From: Rhododendron vialii
Lineage: Eukaryota; Streptophyta; Magnoliopsida; Ericales; Ericaceae
Assembly: GCF_030253575.1 (NCBI RefSeq)
Contig: NC_080568.1
Span: 7,117,501 to 7,181,500, forward strand
Reading direction: 5' to 3'
Length of the DNA stretch: 64,000 nt
In this document: piece after piece, positions 12,460-23,282 of the stretch
Layout of the letters: every line of letters starts with the position of its first letter
Numbering within the stretch: the first letter of the stretch is position 1
Notes under the pieces: model-generated
What the model was told of the DNA's origin: nothing
What the model saw: the letters and a program-made list of their open reading frames with translations, nothing else
The model's database searches: none
Translations under genes and position numbers: made by a program

Positions 12460-13700
12460 TAGTGATAGCCCATCAAATATTGCCCTATGATTCTGCTGCA
12501 AAAGTCGAACAGGACCATATCAAAAGAGCTTTGTGGCTGAAAGTGTTGCTGGGCTTGAAGGGATTGAAGTTGGATTTTCAAATGCAGGACCGAAATGGAT
12601 GGAAAAAAAGGAGGTTTGGAGGTTTGCTAGAGGAGAGAGAGGAAACAGGTTTTGGATCCCTGATTAGTCCTCCTGCTACTACTGCGTCGAGCCTATCCAC
12701 GGCTCCATCAGTGTTGATCTTTACCGAGCCCATTGCTGGAGGCTCCCATCCGACCATTTTTTCAAGAGAAGCCCTTGACGGTTTGTTATTGAAAAACGGT
12801 GAAGTACCATTCAGTTCCCAGGGCCAAAACGCCATAAGGGGTGAAGAATCTGGATTCGAGTGGATTACTAACGGGGTTCGAATCAAAGTGGAGTCTATTG
12901 CAGTTAGCCCAAATACACCAACAACCAAGAGGGAAAATGATGGACCAAGGAACACCGAAAGAACGAAAGAGCTTTGGAACATCACTTTGACTTGTCTGGA
13001 CAAATGGGACAAAAAGGATTGGGGGTGATGTTGTGAGCAAACAGATCGTGTTTAGTCGCAAGACGATCACAAGCGACTAACCAGATGAAGTGGATGACAT
13101 GAGGGTTAGCGGGGATTTTCCAAAGCCATTTCCAATCTTCATAAGGAGCGGTACTGGACAAATTTTTACAGAGTTTATAACCATGCTTGCTACTGAAAAG
13201 ACCAGAAGTAGAGTTCCAACAGATGCGATCAGGTTCGAATTTGACAACTTGAAAAAGTTCCCTAGAATCATGTTTTTAATGTTCGAGGGGGAAAACAAAG
13301 GGAGTGTTATCCAGTGCCCAGAAGCCCCCGTCCCACAAATCCGGCACTGCTAAATCTCGATCGCAAATGGTCAAAGGGCCCTCTAATCTATCATACCGCG
13401 AAGAGGGCCTTCTCCTGACCAATTATCTAACCAGAAATTTGTGGAGGTACCACTACGGACCACAACTCTTGCCCCATTCATGAACAAGTCGCTCCCTTTA
13501 CAAACACATCTCCATATAATGGTTATTGGTCGTGTTGCCGTATTTGCCTTCAAGGACTTTGGCCCAAAGCGACTCAGGTTCATAGGGTAATCGATTTCCA
13601 ATTGAGTTTCTCAATAGCCACTTTACCAGCCAAATGGGAACTGCGGATACCATGGCCCCCGGAAGCCTTGGGCTTAGTGACCTTATCCCAACTCTAAACA
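12460..13700 (-). pseudogene. LINE (non-LTR retrotransposon) remnant: RT 3' part, zf-RVT and RNase H
   Basis: Minus-strand frames carry, in order from high to low coordinate: LLRNSIGNRLPYEPESLWAK-like sequence (RT C-terminal linker), KSPLTLMSSTSSG with further zinc-finger-like (zf-RVT) sequence, and WEPPAMGSVKINTDGA, the first catalytic motif of the RNase H of plant L1-type elements. The pieces sit in different frames with stops and indels between them, so nothing is functional. A parallel copy is at 53165-54700 and a short one at 55980-56300. Family assignment rests on these motifs only. Confidence 0.6.
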
Positions 13701-14256
13701 AGAATTACTATTTGACATCACTCTCGATAATCAAACACAATGGAATTCATTTTTCAAAAAAACACACAACGGAATTTATTGACCAGTAAGTACCCAGTTC
13801 TGCAGCAACATTACGAAATACGAAGGATTACAAAGTACCTTGTCTTGCCAAGGTAAAAGGTCCTAGCTGCAAGCATTACCTTAACCTAAGAATATCTAAT
13901 TTGCAACTTGTTCCAGCCATTACTTAAAGGTATGAGTTAGATCAAAAAAATGAACACAGCACAAGACACCAAAAACAACTACAAACAGGACCAATTACTA
14001 AATTACAAACTCAGGCCCAGTTCCGCTAAGGGAAATAAGAACTTATTTTTTGAGTTAAATGTGATGTATGATGAGAGAATGATCTGTCTCATAAAACTTA
14101 AAAAATACTCCTAAGAACCTTAGCAGAACAAGGCTGAGAAGAAAAACAAACCAAAATTGAAATAAAATAAAATAAAATTAGACCATCTTGAGCAATCTGA
14201 ACAGCCCAAATTATTGACTTTAGTTGACAACTGAATTGGACAACGCAATTGGAAAA
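13701..14256. other. Spacer 3' of the GST pseudogene
   Basis: AT-rich. From about 14160 it matches the 3' flanks of the other GST copies (AGCAATCT and CCCAAATTATTGAC words). Nothing else recognised. Confidence 0.4.
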
Positions 14257-15710
14257 TTACTGGGCTTTAGCTCTGCAGCTAACACCTTGATAAGCTCCAC
14301 AAGCTTCTCTGTTTCTAAAATAACATTCTTCACAACAGCATTTGAACCAAACCTATGAGCCCATCCGAATAGACCGGGTGTCTTGGATTCATCCAGGATC
14401 TTTATATCGGTTAACTTCTACGTTACTCTTAGCCAACCCAAGAAGCCCCTGAAGGCTATGTCGAGATATCCGATGGTGTCAACACCAAAACAGGCCTTTC
14501 CCTTGCCACATTTTGCAAAAGCATCCTCCAACGGCATGATCACTTCCATAACTTGCTCTAGTGCAGCCGCTTTTGCCTCCTCTCCCTCTGCAATTCGCAG
14601 CCCCTTCAATGTTGGCCACAACTGCACAATCATGTACATTACATACATACAATCAGGTGCGTTTTCTCTAACCAATAAGTTATGGACAACTTCTTGTTGT
14701 CCAAAAATATCAAGTTGTTTTCACTAATCTATTAAGTAGTAGATTATGTGCGGGTGAAAGGAAAAAATAGAGAGGAAAAATACGGGGGGAAATGAAGGGC
14801 AAGAAGTTGTGGGTTTGTGTGAACAATGTTACAAAATGCAATAACTTTTAGTTCAAAATTTTTAGTGCAAACGCCACAATGGGTGCTTTATGAAATTTCA
14901 TTTTGAAAACATAATTTTTTGTCATAGAGAAAATCATTTGCCGCTTCTTATAAGTACAAAACTGAAGACTCTGTATTTAGCGAACTGATCATATTCATAC
15001 ATGCCATCCAAGGGTTTCAATCGCCATGTGAGCAGTCTTCCTACTAGGGTAGGAAGCCTTCAAAATTAAGTCCACTCTTTGAATTGGACGGTCCAGATTC
15101 ACCCACGCTATAAACAATTTGTTTACAGGCTCTGTGAATAAGTCTGTCTCAAGCCAGAAAGCGATAGGAATCCAATTTTTAGCTATATATATATTTTTTA
15201 TTTTTTTCCTTGTCAAATGGAGTGCATTCTCGGATATTCGACTCTCAATGCAAACGAAAAATCTCAAGGAATACTAGAAGATTACACAATCGTAAACTTC
15301 CAGGCTCCGGTATTAATAATTGATTGAGCATTAATTGAACTACACATAATATAGTATCAAAAGTCAAACCAGAAGCATACCTTATCATCAACATAAGGAG
15401 TCCAGAACAGGGCCATGGTCTGATCGTACGGATCAGAAGGGAGAATACTGGGGCCATCGGTCCACACCTCGTCAATATACCGCACGATAATGAGAGACTC
15501 GCAAATGGGTTTTTCCCCCTGGATCATAATAGGGATCTTCTTGTAAACCGGGTTCGATTTCTGTAGCAACTTGCTCTTGACAAAATTTGGGGACGTGAAT
15601 TTCTCCTTGAGGAACTCGTAGTCGACGGATTTCAAGTTGAGGGCTATCTAAACCCGATTCACGAACAGGCTCAGCGGCGCGCCGATAACCTTTACGTCGC
15701 TCGGTGCCAT
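14257..15710 (-). pseudogene. Tau-class GST pseudogene
   Basis: Exon 1 at 15381-15710 (110 codons, donor GTATGC) and exon 2 at 14257-14621 (acceptor TTGTGCAG) keep the two-exon GSTU layout. Exon 1 encodes [20 protein letters not shown] followed by a TAG at 15648-15650 where the intact genes have CAG (Gln21). Exon 2 has a TAG at 14418-14420 after GFLGWLRVT and a frameshift before the conserved C-terminal end. The active-site Ser14 is kept, but the following Pro is Leu. Between the exons lies a ~760-bp intron. A plausible history is C-to-T decay of a tandem GSTU copy. Immediately upstream lies R2 copy 1 instead of an R3 promoter block, so the promoter is also lost. Confidence 0.92.
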
Positions 15711-15720
15711 TGATGTAGGC

Positions 15721-16137
15721 AATGATGGAACCAAGGGGGTCTAGTGGCGGCGGCCGCCACGACAAGAATTTTATAAATTGCAATTATTACATGTATAAAA
15801 AAAAATTATCCCCAACATATATAGTTTTTCTACTACTAGATTTTTTTTCTTTATTTTTTGTTATATATTATTCCTAAATCTTCTATTTTTTTTTCAAGAA
15901 AGGAAACCAAAAAAAGTATTCCAAAACTAAATTCAATGGGCCAACATAAAATAATATAAAGGATGAGGTATAATTAAGGGAAAAAAAACTTCACACTCTA
16001 AAACTATAGTTTTTGTTATGTTGTTTTAATTTTTTTTAGAATCGACGACTATTAATATTGTAATTCATTTTTTTATTTTTTGAATATACATTTTGTCACT
16101 GATAAGGTAAAATTATAATTCCGTCCCTGATAGGAGA
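15721..16137. mobile_element. R2 repeat, copy 1
   Basis: Starts ATGGAACCAAGGGGG, followed by GGCGGCCGCCACGACAAGAA, and ends in a CCGTCCCTG word. Two other copies are at 20003-20314 joined to 22762-22955, and at 38552-39047. CA(A/R)(T/G)GATGGAACC at the left and CAGGGACGGAA (reverse complement of the right end) look like decayed hAT-type inverted repeats, but no target duplication is clear. Inner sequence is AT-rich and non-coding. Confidence 0.6.
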
Positions 16138-16344
16138 GGTGACCCCATCATCCCGATTCATCCGTAATAAAACGTCATATGGATTGGAATTCTTGGCGTG
16201 CAGCATTCGCCCAATCAGATTTTTGTGGGTCCGTCAGACTAAATATCTTTCGTCCTTTCCAAAATTCCAAGCACGAGTTAAATTCCAAGCACGAGTTGGT
16301 GCAACTTGCAAATGTTGGGGGTAATATTTGTCTCTTACTCCTAA
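16138..16344. repeat. Duplicated flank of R2 (partner at 39048-39186)
   Basis: Shares GGATTGGAATTCTTGG, CAGCATTCGCC and TTTTGTGGGTCCGTC words with 39048-39186. An 18-bp direct repeat (AATTCCAAGCACGAGTT) occurs at 16262-16298. It shows that R2 copies 1 and 3 moved with their flank. Confidence 0.65.
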
Positions 16345-16694
16345 CAGCCTGTTTGGATGCCAGATACGGCACCCGGATATGCCAAGAAGTCGGAGATGTA
16401 ATCCCAGCCCCACACATATCCAGTGTTTGGCTTCAATTTTCCTCTTCCGGACTTGTTTACTGTTCGAACTACGTATCCCCCTTCTCCGGAATTTCACCCG
16501 GATTTATAACGACACCCCAGGCCCTGTCGTTAGCAAATCAGGGGAGTTTTGGGCATTTTTGTAACATTCTACCCCTTCAAATCAGGGGCGTTGTGTTACC
16601 TTTTCTTGCCAAAAAAATGAGAGAGAGAGAGAGAGAGGACTGCCCCATCGTCGGTGATGGTGGGTCAGAGCAACCATCGTCGTCGGTAAAGATA

Positions 16695-16752
<58 letters not shown>

Positions 16753-17338
16753 GGCCGGAAAACCCAGCAGATGGATGAGCGGCGGCGACAGACGGAGAAG
16801 ACGAAGGGGTTGCAGAGGTTGCCGGACGAAGAAGACGCCTTGGAACTACGGGTGGGGTTCTTTGGAAATGGAGAAGTGTGACGCGGCGGTGAACTATTCT
16901 TGGGTAATGGAGAAATGTATTTGGAAATGGGGAACTGTGCATCTACAAATATATACAGATATACGTTTATATACACAGCTTTGCCATTTTTCACTTTTAA
17001 ATTACGTTTTTTTCTTTTTTTGGGAAAATAATATTTATTTGTAATAAAAATCATTCTAAAATGAAATTATTTTATCCTAAAATTAATGACAAATATCAAT
17101 TTATTCTAATTTAAAATAAACCAATTTTGAGCATTAAAAAAATCAAAGTGGGGTAATTTAGTCATTTCACATCTTATCCAATCATATCCACCTTCCAAAT
17201 CCTCATTCTCAAAAAATCATCTAAACACCTCATTACAAATCTACCATTCTTAACATATCACCCCTCATTACATATCCACCTTCAAATCTCCCCTCATTCT
17301 ATATCTACCCAAAACAAATCCTCCATCCAAACGGACCG
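16345..17338. mobile_element. PIF/Harbinger-like non-autonomous element, 994 bp
   Basis: Flanked by TAA on both sides (16342-16344 and 17339-17341), with inverted ends CAGCCTGTTTGGATG and CATCCAAACGGACCG. It contains a long GA microsatellite (about 16619-16636 and 16697-16746). The inner right end (ACCCAAAAC followed by ATCC) resembles the element at 51921-52933, so both belong to one group. Open frames across the GA tract are low-complexity and not coding. Confidence 0.7.
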
Positions 17339-17341
17339 TAA

Positions 17342-18003
17342 TATCCTGAGATATTTGTTTTTCCATGTTTACTATGCATTAGCTCAGTTAGCATCACTCA
17401 CCGTCTTTTTTAGTAGAAGCTTGGGTTCGAGCTTCATGAGAGACAGTTGATTAGGGTTTAGGACTATGGAGTATGGACAGCCTTTGGATCTTTTGAGAAC
17501 TAACTTACTAACTCTCTACTAACCTCCGCTAATGTATACAGTATTGAAAAAAAAAAATCAGTATGCATTTAGACTTTGGGGTTTGGCACAATGGTCGTGT
17601 TCCTAGGAGTGGGATACACAAACGTATGGTTTCAAAGAGTACTGTTGGATTAAAACCCCCAGGGGTTTGAGCAGGTGGGCAAAAGAAAGCTATAATAAGT
17701 GTTTATCCTTCACGAGATCGTGTATTCGAATTTCACGGACGCTAAACGTTCAAATCTTAGGGCCATTGGAAAGTTTGTCTAGCCGTTAACTTCAGCATCT
17801 TAATATTAGTCGAGATGCGTACAAGCTGTCCCATACGTTCAGTTATTTAAAAGAGTCTTTGAATTAAAGAGTGCTAGGACAATAATTGAGCATAAAAAAC
17901 ACAAATGTAGTTTCTTTCAATCCAAATATGTTTACTATCATGGGAAGTCTTGTCGTACTTTTGTGCCGCACCGTACATGCATCCTAATGCGACATAGTTT
18001 GAA
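17342..18003. other. Spacer, nothing firmly recognised
   Basis: No gene seen. Contains a tRNA-like pair TAGCTCAGTTAGC and GGGTTCGA near 17380-17430 that might be an old SINE head, and a 9-bp word that becomes the target duplication of the next element. Confidence 0.35.
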
Positions 18004-19242
18004 GGGAAAATTTCAAAATAGCCCCCAACCTTTACACCAAAATTCAATTAGACTCTCAATCTTTTAAAAACTTCAATTTTACTCCTAACGTTATATTCCG
18101 TTAATCAAAACACTCCCTTCCATCCGAATGACTAACGGATTCTGTTAAAAGCTCCGTTAAATATCGTCCCGATCAAATTTTGATGATCTGAGCTATTCAA
18201 TGTTTTCAAAACATGATTTTAAAGGTAACATTAACGAAATCAGCAAAAAAAATGACCGCGAATGGCTTCATCTGAACAGTTTTTTATTGAATAGTTCAAT
18301 AAAAAACTACTCAAATCAAGCATTTTCTGGTAATTTTTTTTTCAAAAATCCTAGAGGTACATATGAAATGTACATATTTTGTACATATCAATTTTGTGGG
18401 GCCCACCTTGGGTCCCACAAAGATGATTCAAACCGCCTATTATTTTTAAAATATTTTTTTATGGAGCCCTGTAAAAAATCAGCACAACCCGATATCGGTA
18501 AGGATTTTTTCTTAATTTGTGGAGGCGAAACTACTTAATTGCTTAGTTTCGCCCCTACAAATTTAGAAAAAATTCTTACCGATATCGGGTTGAGCTGATT
18601 TTTTACAGGGCTCCATAAAAAGATGTTTTAAAAATAATGAGCGGTTCGGATCATCTTTGTGGGACCCGAATTGGGCCCCACAAAATCTATATGTACATTG
18701 TATGTACATATTATATGTACCAATAGCAGCACTCTTTTTTTTTGTTGATTTTTCGCAAGTACCCTTAAAATTACATTCTTATCACATTGAGCGGCTCAGA
18801 TCATCAAAATTCGATCAGAAAATGGGATGTGTAGACCGAAGCAAAATTCGGACGTCCAGACTTAAACAAAATCCGGATCGATCCGCATCTCCCTTTTTCC
18901 AATCGAATTTCGATGATCTGAGCTGCTCAATATGATTTAAATGTGATTTTAAGGGTACCCGTTGAAAATCAGCCAAAAAAAAAAAAAAAAGACCGAGAGG
19001 GAGTTGATCTGAATAGTTTTTTTATTGAACTAACCCTTAAAATCACGTTTTGAACACATTGAGTGGCTCGGATCATCGAAATTCGATCGGAATGCTATTT
19101 AATGGAATTCGTTAGTCATTCGGACGGAAGGGGGTGTTTTGATTAACGGAATATAACGTTGAGAGTAAAATTAAAGTTTTTAAAAGGTTGGAAGTCTAAA
19201 TTAATTTTGGTGTAAAGGTTGGGGGCTATTTGAAATTTTCCC
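18004..19242. mobile_element. Palindromic (foldback) MULE, 1239 bp
   Basis: A 9-bp duplication TAGTTTGAA flanks it (17995-18003 and 19243-19251). Ends are GGGAAAATTTCAAAATAGCC and its reverse-complement relative. The arms continue almost to the centre near 18540, where GGCGAAACTA and TAGTTTCGCC face each other; GTCCCACAAAGATGAT and ATCATCTTTGTGGGAC mirror further out. 9-bp duplications and long inverted repeats are typical of Mutator-like elements. It has no transposase. Confidence 0.85.
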
Positions 19243-19251
19243 TAGTTTGAA

Positions 19252-20002
19252 ATGTCTTACGTTTGAAAAAATGGACCACAAGGGATTGGATTGGACTAGT
19301 CTTTGTGGTTGGCTTAGGTGTAAAGCACAAGGATAATAATCATACTAAGGCCTAGTTTGGCATTATAAAACAAATGATTTAGGAGTATTTTTTTTGTCCT
19401 TATTTAATTTTTCCGCATTTATTAGTTTTTCGTCGATTTTTTAAGGATTATTGTTTCGTCATGATAAGAGGAATCTAAAAAGTAAAAATTACTATTGAAA
19501 TTCATTTTTTTTAAATAAAAACAAAAATAAGCCAAATTTTTCAACACTAATTTCATCCTACTCAGAACTATACAACACTAATTTCATCCTACCTCTAAGT
19601 TTGGAATGCAAAAGGGGTGTAGAAGGAAGAAATGAAACGAAGTCACGTCTGCTCCTAATTTAGAATCGAACAAATTAAGATTACAACACTGTCTTAGCTA
19701 GACAATGAGCTGGCTCAATGATCCTGCAAGGGAACTTTCATTCTATGGTGTATTATCTGCCTGCACCACGCCGTGGTTTATTGCGGCATTTAGTTTTTTG
19801 TCGGTAAACTTAATTTAACTATTACAATCCATTGGCAAAAAGGCAATGAAAACATGGTATAGTAATAACTAATAACGAATGAAATGGGCAAGGGAAGCCC
19901 AACTTGCAGAATGTCCTAAACGTCAACTTTCAAAATAGAACAACTACAAAAAATATCTATACCATCATGAAGCAAGTAAGAAAATGGCACAAGAGGCTGT
20001 GA
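19252..20002. other. Spacer with half of an M1 MITE (19352-19545)
   Basis: From about 19352 the sequence GGCCTAGTTTGGC, then TTAGTTTTTCGTCGATTTT and AAAATAAGCC, matches one arm of the M1 foldback family. The second arm is missing. The rest shows nothing recognisable. Confidence 0.5.
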
Positions 20003-20945
20003 GGCAAGGATGGAACCAGGGGTTTAGTGGAGGCGGCCGCCACAACAAGAATTTTAGAAATTGTAATAATTACATGTATAAAAAAAAATTGTCCCCAACA
20101 TATATAGTTTCACCACCGCTAGATTTTTTTCTTTAGTTTTTGTTATATACTATTTCCTAAATCTTCTTTTCTTTTTTCTTTTTTTTTTTTGGGGTTTCCA
20201 AGAAAAGAGACTCAAAAAAGTATTCCAAAACTAAATGCAATGGACCAAAGTGAAATAATATAAAGGATGAGGTATAATTAAGGGGAAAAAAACTTCACAC
20301 TTTAACTCTAAAACTGATGAAAGGGAGAGTAGGTTGCCTATTGTTCTAATGCGTTTGAATGGTGAGTTTTGTTTTGCAGCTGCTCTACAACTCGATCTCA
20401 GTTAGTAAGTTTTTCATTGTAGTGTGTTTTGTCATGGAAGTGCCAAAGGGGGAGATTGTAAGGACCAAATTTGTAGTCTTAATTGTATTCGCAATTCCGT
20501 ACGACAAAACACATATTTTATATCGAGTTGTAATTTTATTATTTTTATAGGCTAGTGAGTTTGTATAGGATTAGAGTGGAAGGAATCTATTTATTTGTAA
20601 TTGAGTGAGAGTGAATCAAACATCTAAAGGCAGAATGGCTTCGCAAATGGAAAGGAGCTAAATCGGAACGGATTGATCGGGATATCAATCAAATATCCAT
20701 CGGAGGCTACAGACACACATGATAGTTTTCCTATTTCCTTTTCAAATGAAAAAACAGGGTTCCTTAATAATCCGTAAAAAACCCTAAAAGTATGAATGTG
20801 AAGTACTAAGTTATTCTACCAGCAAAAATCACGCAAGCAAACAATCCCACAACTCAGAGATATACATGGAAAACCCTAGAATGGATAAAAATCACAGGAA
20901 GAAATCAAATCACTATAATCATTGTGCAGTTACAGATATACCTAT

Positions 20946-22191
20946 CACTACTACAAAATGGTATAAAGATCACGGTCCAAAAACTAAAAAGATCTCACTT
21001 TTTGTAAAAACGTAATAAAATGTTATGAACTATAGTTTTAACCTCAGTTATACAAAAAAACTGAGATAGAAAGATTTTTTAGTCTCAGTAATCTAAAAAT
21101 TGATATTGTAACTTGAAGAATAGATCTCATTTTAAAAAAAAACTGAGATTATATATGAAAGAATATATCTCGTTTCCAAAAAAACTGAGATGAAAAGATT
21201 TTTTAGCCTTAGTAATTTAAAAGTGAGATTGTAACTTCAAGAATAGAACTCGTTTTCCAAAAACAGAGATTATATATGAAAGAATATATCTCATTTCGAA
21301 AAAATTGAGATAAAAAGAACCTTTAATCTCAGTCATTTAGAAACTGAGGTCGTAAGTTAGAGAATATTTTTTTTAAGACTTGAGATGAAAGATCTTATAT
21401 AGGAAAAGTTGAAAGTCGCTTACCCCTTAATCGACTCCTCGCGTAATATTCCTAAATAAATGTCACTCTCAACCATTCTACAAAAAATATTTGGTCACAA
21501 AATGGGGCACTTTCAGCAATGAAAATATATTTCGTCGCCAAATGAGTACCTTTGGTGACAACATTTATGAAGGTTGCATTTCATCTCCAAATATATTTCG
21601 AGTATAACTCTATGTTCAGAACTCCATTAATTGAGATAATTCAAATTGGGTTTGAACAATAACACAAAGGGCTACAACTTTCATGTTTATCAAAATTGCT
21701 AATTTTAATATTTAAAGGTTCAAAATGATGTTCAAAATATATTTTAATGTTAAACGCATATGTTTTATATTAAATATTTCAATTATATATTGAAAAGTGT
21801 GTGTGGTGCAGTTGGTTGAAGCTTCTATGTAAAACTCAAGAGACTTGGGTTCAAAACCCACTAGGAGAAATAATGTGGGATTTTTTCCCTTAGCAAAACG
21901 CCACTTTTAATCTCGGTTTTCTCAAAAACTGAGATTATTTCTCTCTAAACAACTACGATTTTATAATAAAACTGAGATGTTTTGCTATTAAAGGTCACGA
22001 TTTTGTCATTTTTAATCGCAGTTTTTATGTTTTTAGTCACAGTTGTAATGAGTTTTAATCACGGTTTTTATCTTGTGGTTAAAAGATAGAGACTTTTAAT
22101 TACACCTTGATAGACCACAGTTTTAAATGCGAGATTAAAAGTGAAAGATCACACTAAATGACCGAGGTCTTTATCTATTTTTGTAATAGTG
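20946..22191. mobile_element. CACTA (En/Spm-type) non-autonomous element, 1246 bp
   Basis: Begins CACTACTACAAAA and ends TTTTTGTAATAGTG, with a 3-bp duplication TAT on both sides (20943-20945 and 22192-22194). This end structure and 3-bp duplication define CACTA elements. The interior has repeated subterminal ACTGAGAT/GAGATTAAAA words, and a ~120-bp unit repeats imperfectly about three times between 21050 and 21420. No transposase. A tRNA-like segment lies at 21800-21866. Confidence 0.92.
21800..21866 (+). ncRNA. tRNA-like / SINE-head sequence inside the CACTA element
   Basis: Box A-like TGGTGCAGTTGG at 21804-21815 and box B-like GGTTCAAAACC at 21848-21858, spaced as in tRNA genes, with a GTGTGTGG start. 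A complete cloverleaf was not confirmed, so it is more likely a captured SINE head than a functional tRNA. Confidence 0.4.
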
Positions 22192-22960
22192 TATCCAAAC
22201 GGTGTAAATCCTCACAACGTTCTAAGTACTACTTGCCGAGTCACACGTACACCGCACCCAGTGATCTTGATCGCCAACAGCCTTAAGTCCATAAGCCCTC
22301 CAATAAACTAAAAGAAATTCCTTCACAAAGAATAGCTCTTCAAAGAACCAGTTGCTTCCATTTCCTCTGCCGCCGCACCTATATCTCTTATGGCTCGAAG
22401 AGCTTTTGTTCTTCTTACACAATTCCAAACAAAAACCTTTTACTGTTGCACTTTTTTCCCGTACCCCAGAAGCAAAAAAGGAAATAGGAAAACTATCATG
22501 TGTGTCTGTAGCCTCCGATGGATATTTGATTGATATCCCGATCAATCCGTTTCGATTTAGCTCCTTTCCATTTGCGAAGCCATTCTGCCTTTAGATGTTT
22601 GATTCACTCTCACTCAATTACAAATAAATAGATTCCTTCCACTCTAATCTTATATAAACTCACTAGCCTATAAAAATAATAAAATTACAACTCGAAATAA
22701 AATATGTGTTTTGTCGTACGGAATTGCCAATACAATTAAGACTACAAATTTGGTCCTTACAAAAACAACTTATATAACCTAAAAAAATTAAAGTTAGTCT
22801 TTTTTTTGTACTCTTTGTGCAAATGACAAATATTATTTACTATAATTTTTGTTATGTTGTTTTAATTTTTTGTAAAGTCGATGACTATTAATATTGTAAT
22901 TCATCTTTTTATTTTTTAGTATACATTTTGCCACTGCTAAAGTAAAACCCTCGTTCTTTC

Positions 22961-23282
22961 CCTGGTTGCATCATTGAATGCGTCAGATTGTTTTTGGAAT
23001 GGAAGAGGAAGGAGGAATGGGACTGGATCGTCCTCTCAACCTTTTGAAGTAGAGTACTATTTTTCAATTCCACCTTTTCCTTTTTCCAGGTGATGGACGG
23101 TGTTTCTTGTCAGGCTAGTTTCCTGGTTGCATCATTGAATGCGTCAGATTGTTTTTGGAATGGAAGAGGAAGGAGGAATGGGACTGGATCGTCCTCTCAA
23201 CCTTTTGAAGTAGAGTACTATTTTTCAATTCTACCTTTTCCTTTTTCCAGGTGATGGACGGTGTTTCTTGTCAGGCTAGTTT
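22961..23282. repeat. Tandem pair of R3 (GST-promoter-like) blocks, 161 bp each
   Basis: 22961-23121 and 23122-23282 are nearly identical, starting CCTGGTTGCATCATTGAATG and ending TTGTCAGGCTAGTTT. The word TTTTTGGAATGGAAGAGGAA is the intact form of the site disrupted by MULEs elsewhere. No GST exon 1 lies on the low-coordinate side, where R2 is instead, so these are orphan upstream blocks. Confidence 0.75.

Larger units (their letters stand above)
11272..13700. repeat. R1 repeat, copy b
   Basis: Direct homologue of 811-1683 and of copy c, extending further right to include a long LINE-like remnant. Interrupted by a 562-bp insertion at 11824-12385. It ends near 13700, where similarity to 54600-54700 stops. 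Confidence 0.75.
20315..22761. mobile_element. LTR-derived insertion with inverted LTR arms
   Basis: Flanked by AAAAC (20310-20314 and 22762-22766); the empty site exists in R2 copy 3. It begins TG and ends CA. Inside the left end, a polypurine-like AAAGGGGGAGAT is followed at 20457 by TGTAAGGACCAAATTTG, and the right end is the reverse complement of that word. About 290 bp of the LTR-like sequence is present in opposite orientations (20457-20745 against 22490-22761). I infer a rearranged copia-type product, perhaps from reverse-transcription template switching. It carries no coding sequence and was later hit by the CACTA element. Confidence 0.7.
20003..22955. mobile_element. R2 repeat, copy 2, interrupted by a 2.4-kb insertion
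   Basis: The R2 halves are 20003-20314 and 22762-22955. Copy 3 (38552-39047) runs uninterrupted through CTCTAAAACAACTTATATAA, which is the empty site. The right half ends near 22955 in TTTCCCTGG. Confidence 0.75.

Noticed and set aside
16577-16942. Ser/Leu-rich and Arg/Glu-rich frames
   Set aside because: Produced by a GA microsatellite inside a PIF-like element.
17380-17430. tRNA-like words TAGCTCAGTTAGC and GGGTTCGA
   Set aside because: Only two box-like motifs; no full cloverleaf, A tail or target duplication could be shown.
22222-22594. Frames of 80-107 codons
   Set aside because: They fall in an inverted LTR-like arm that also occurs at 20457-20745; no protein motif.
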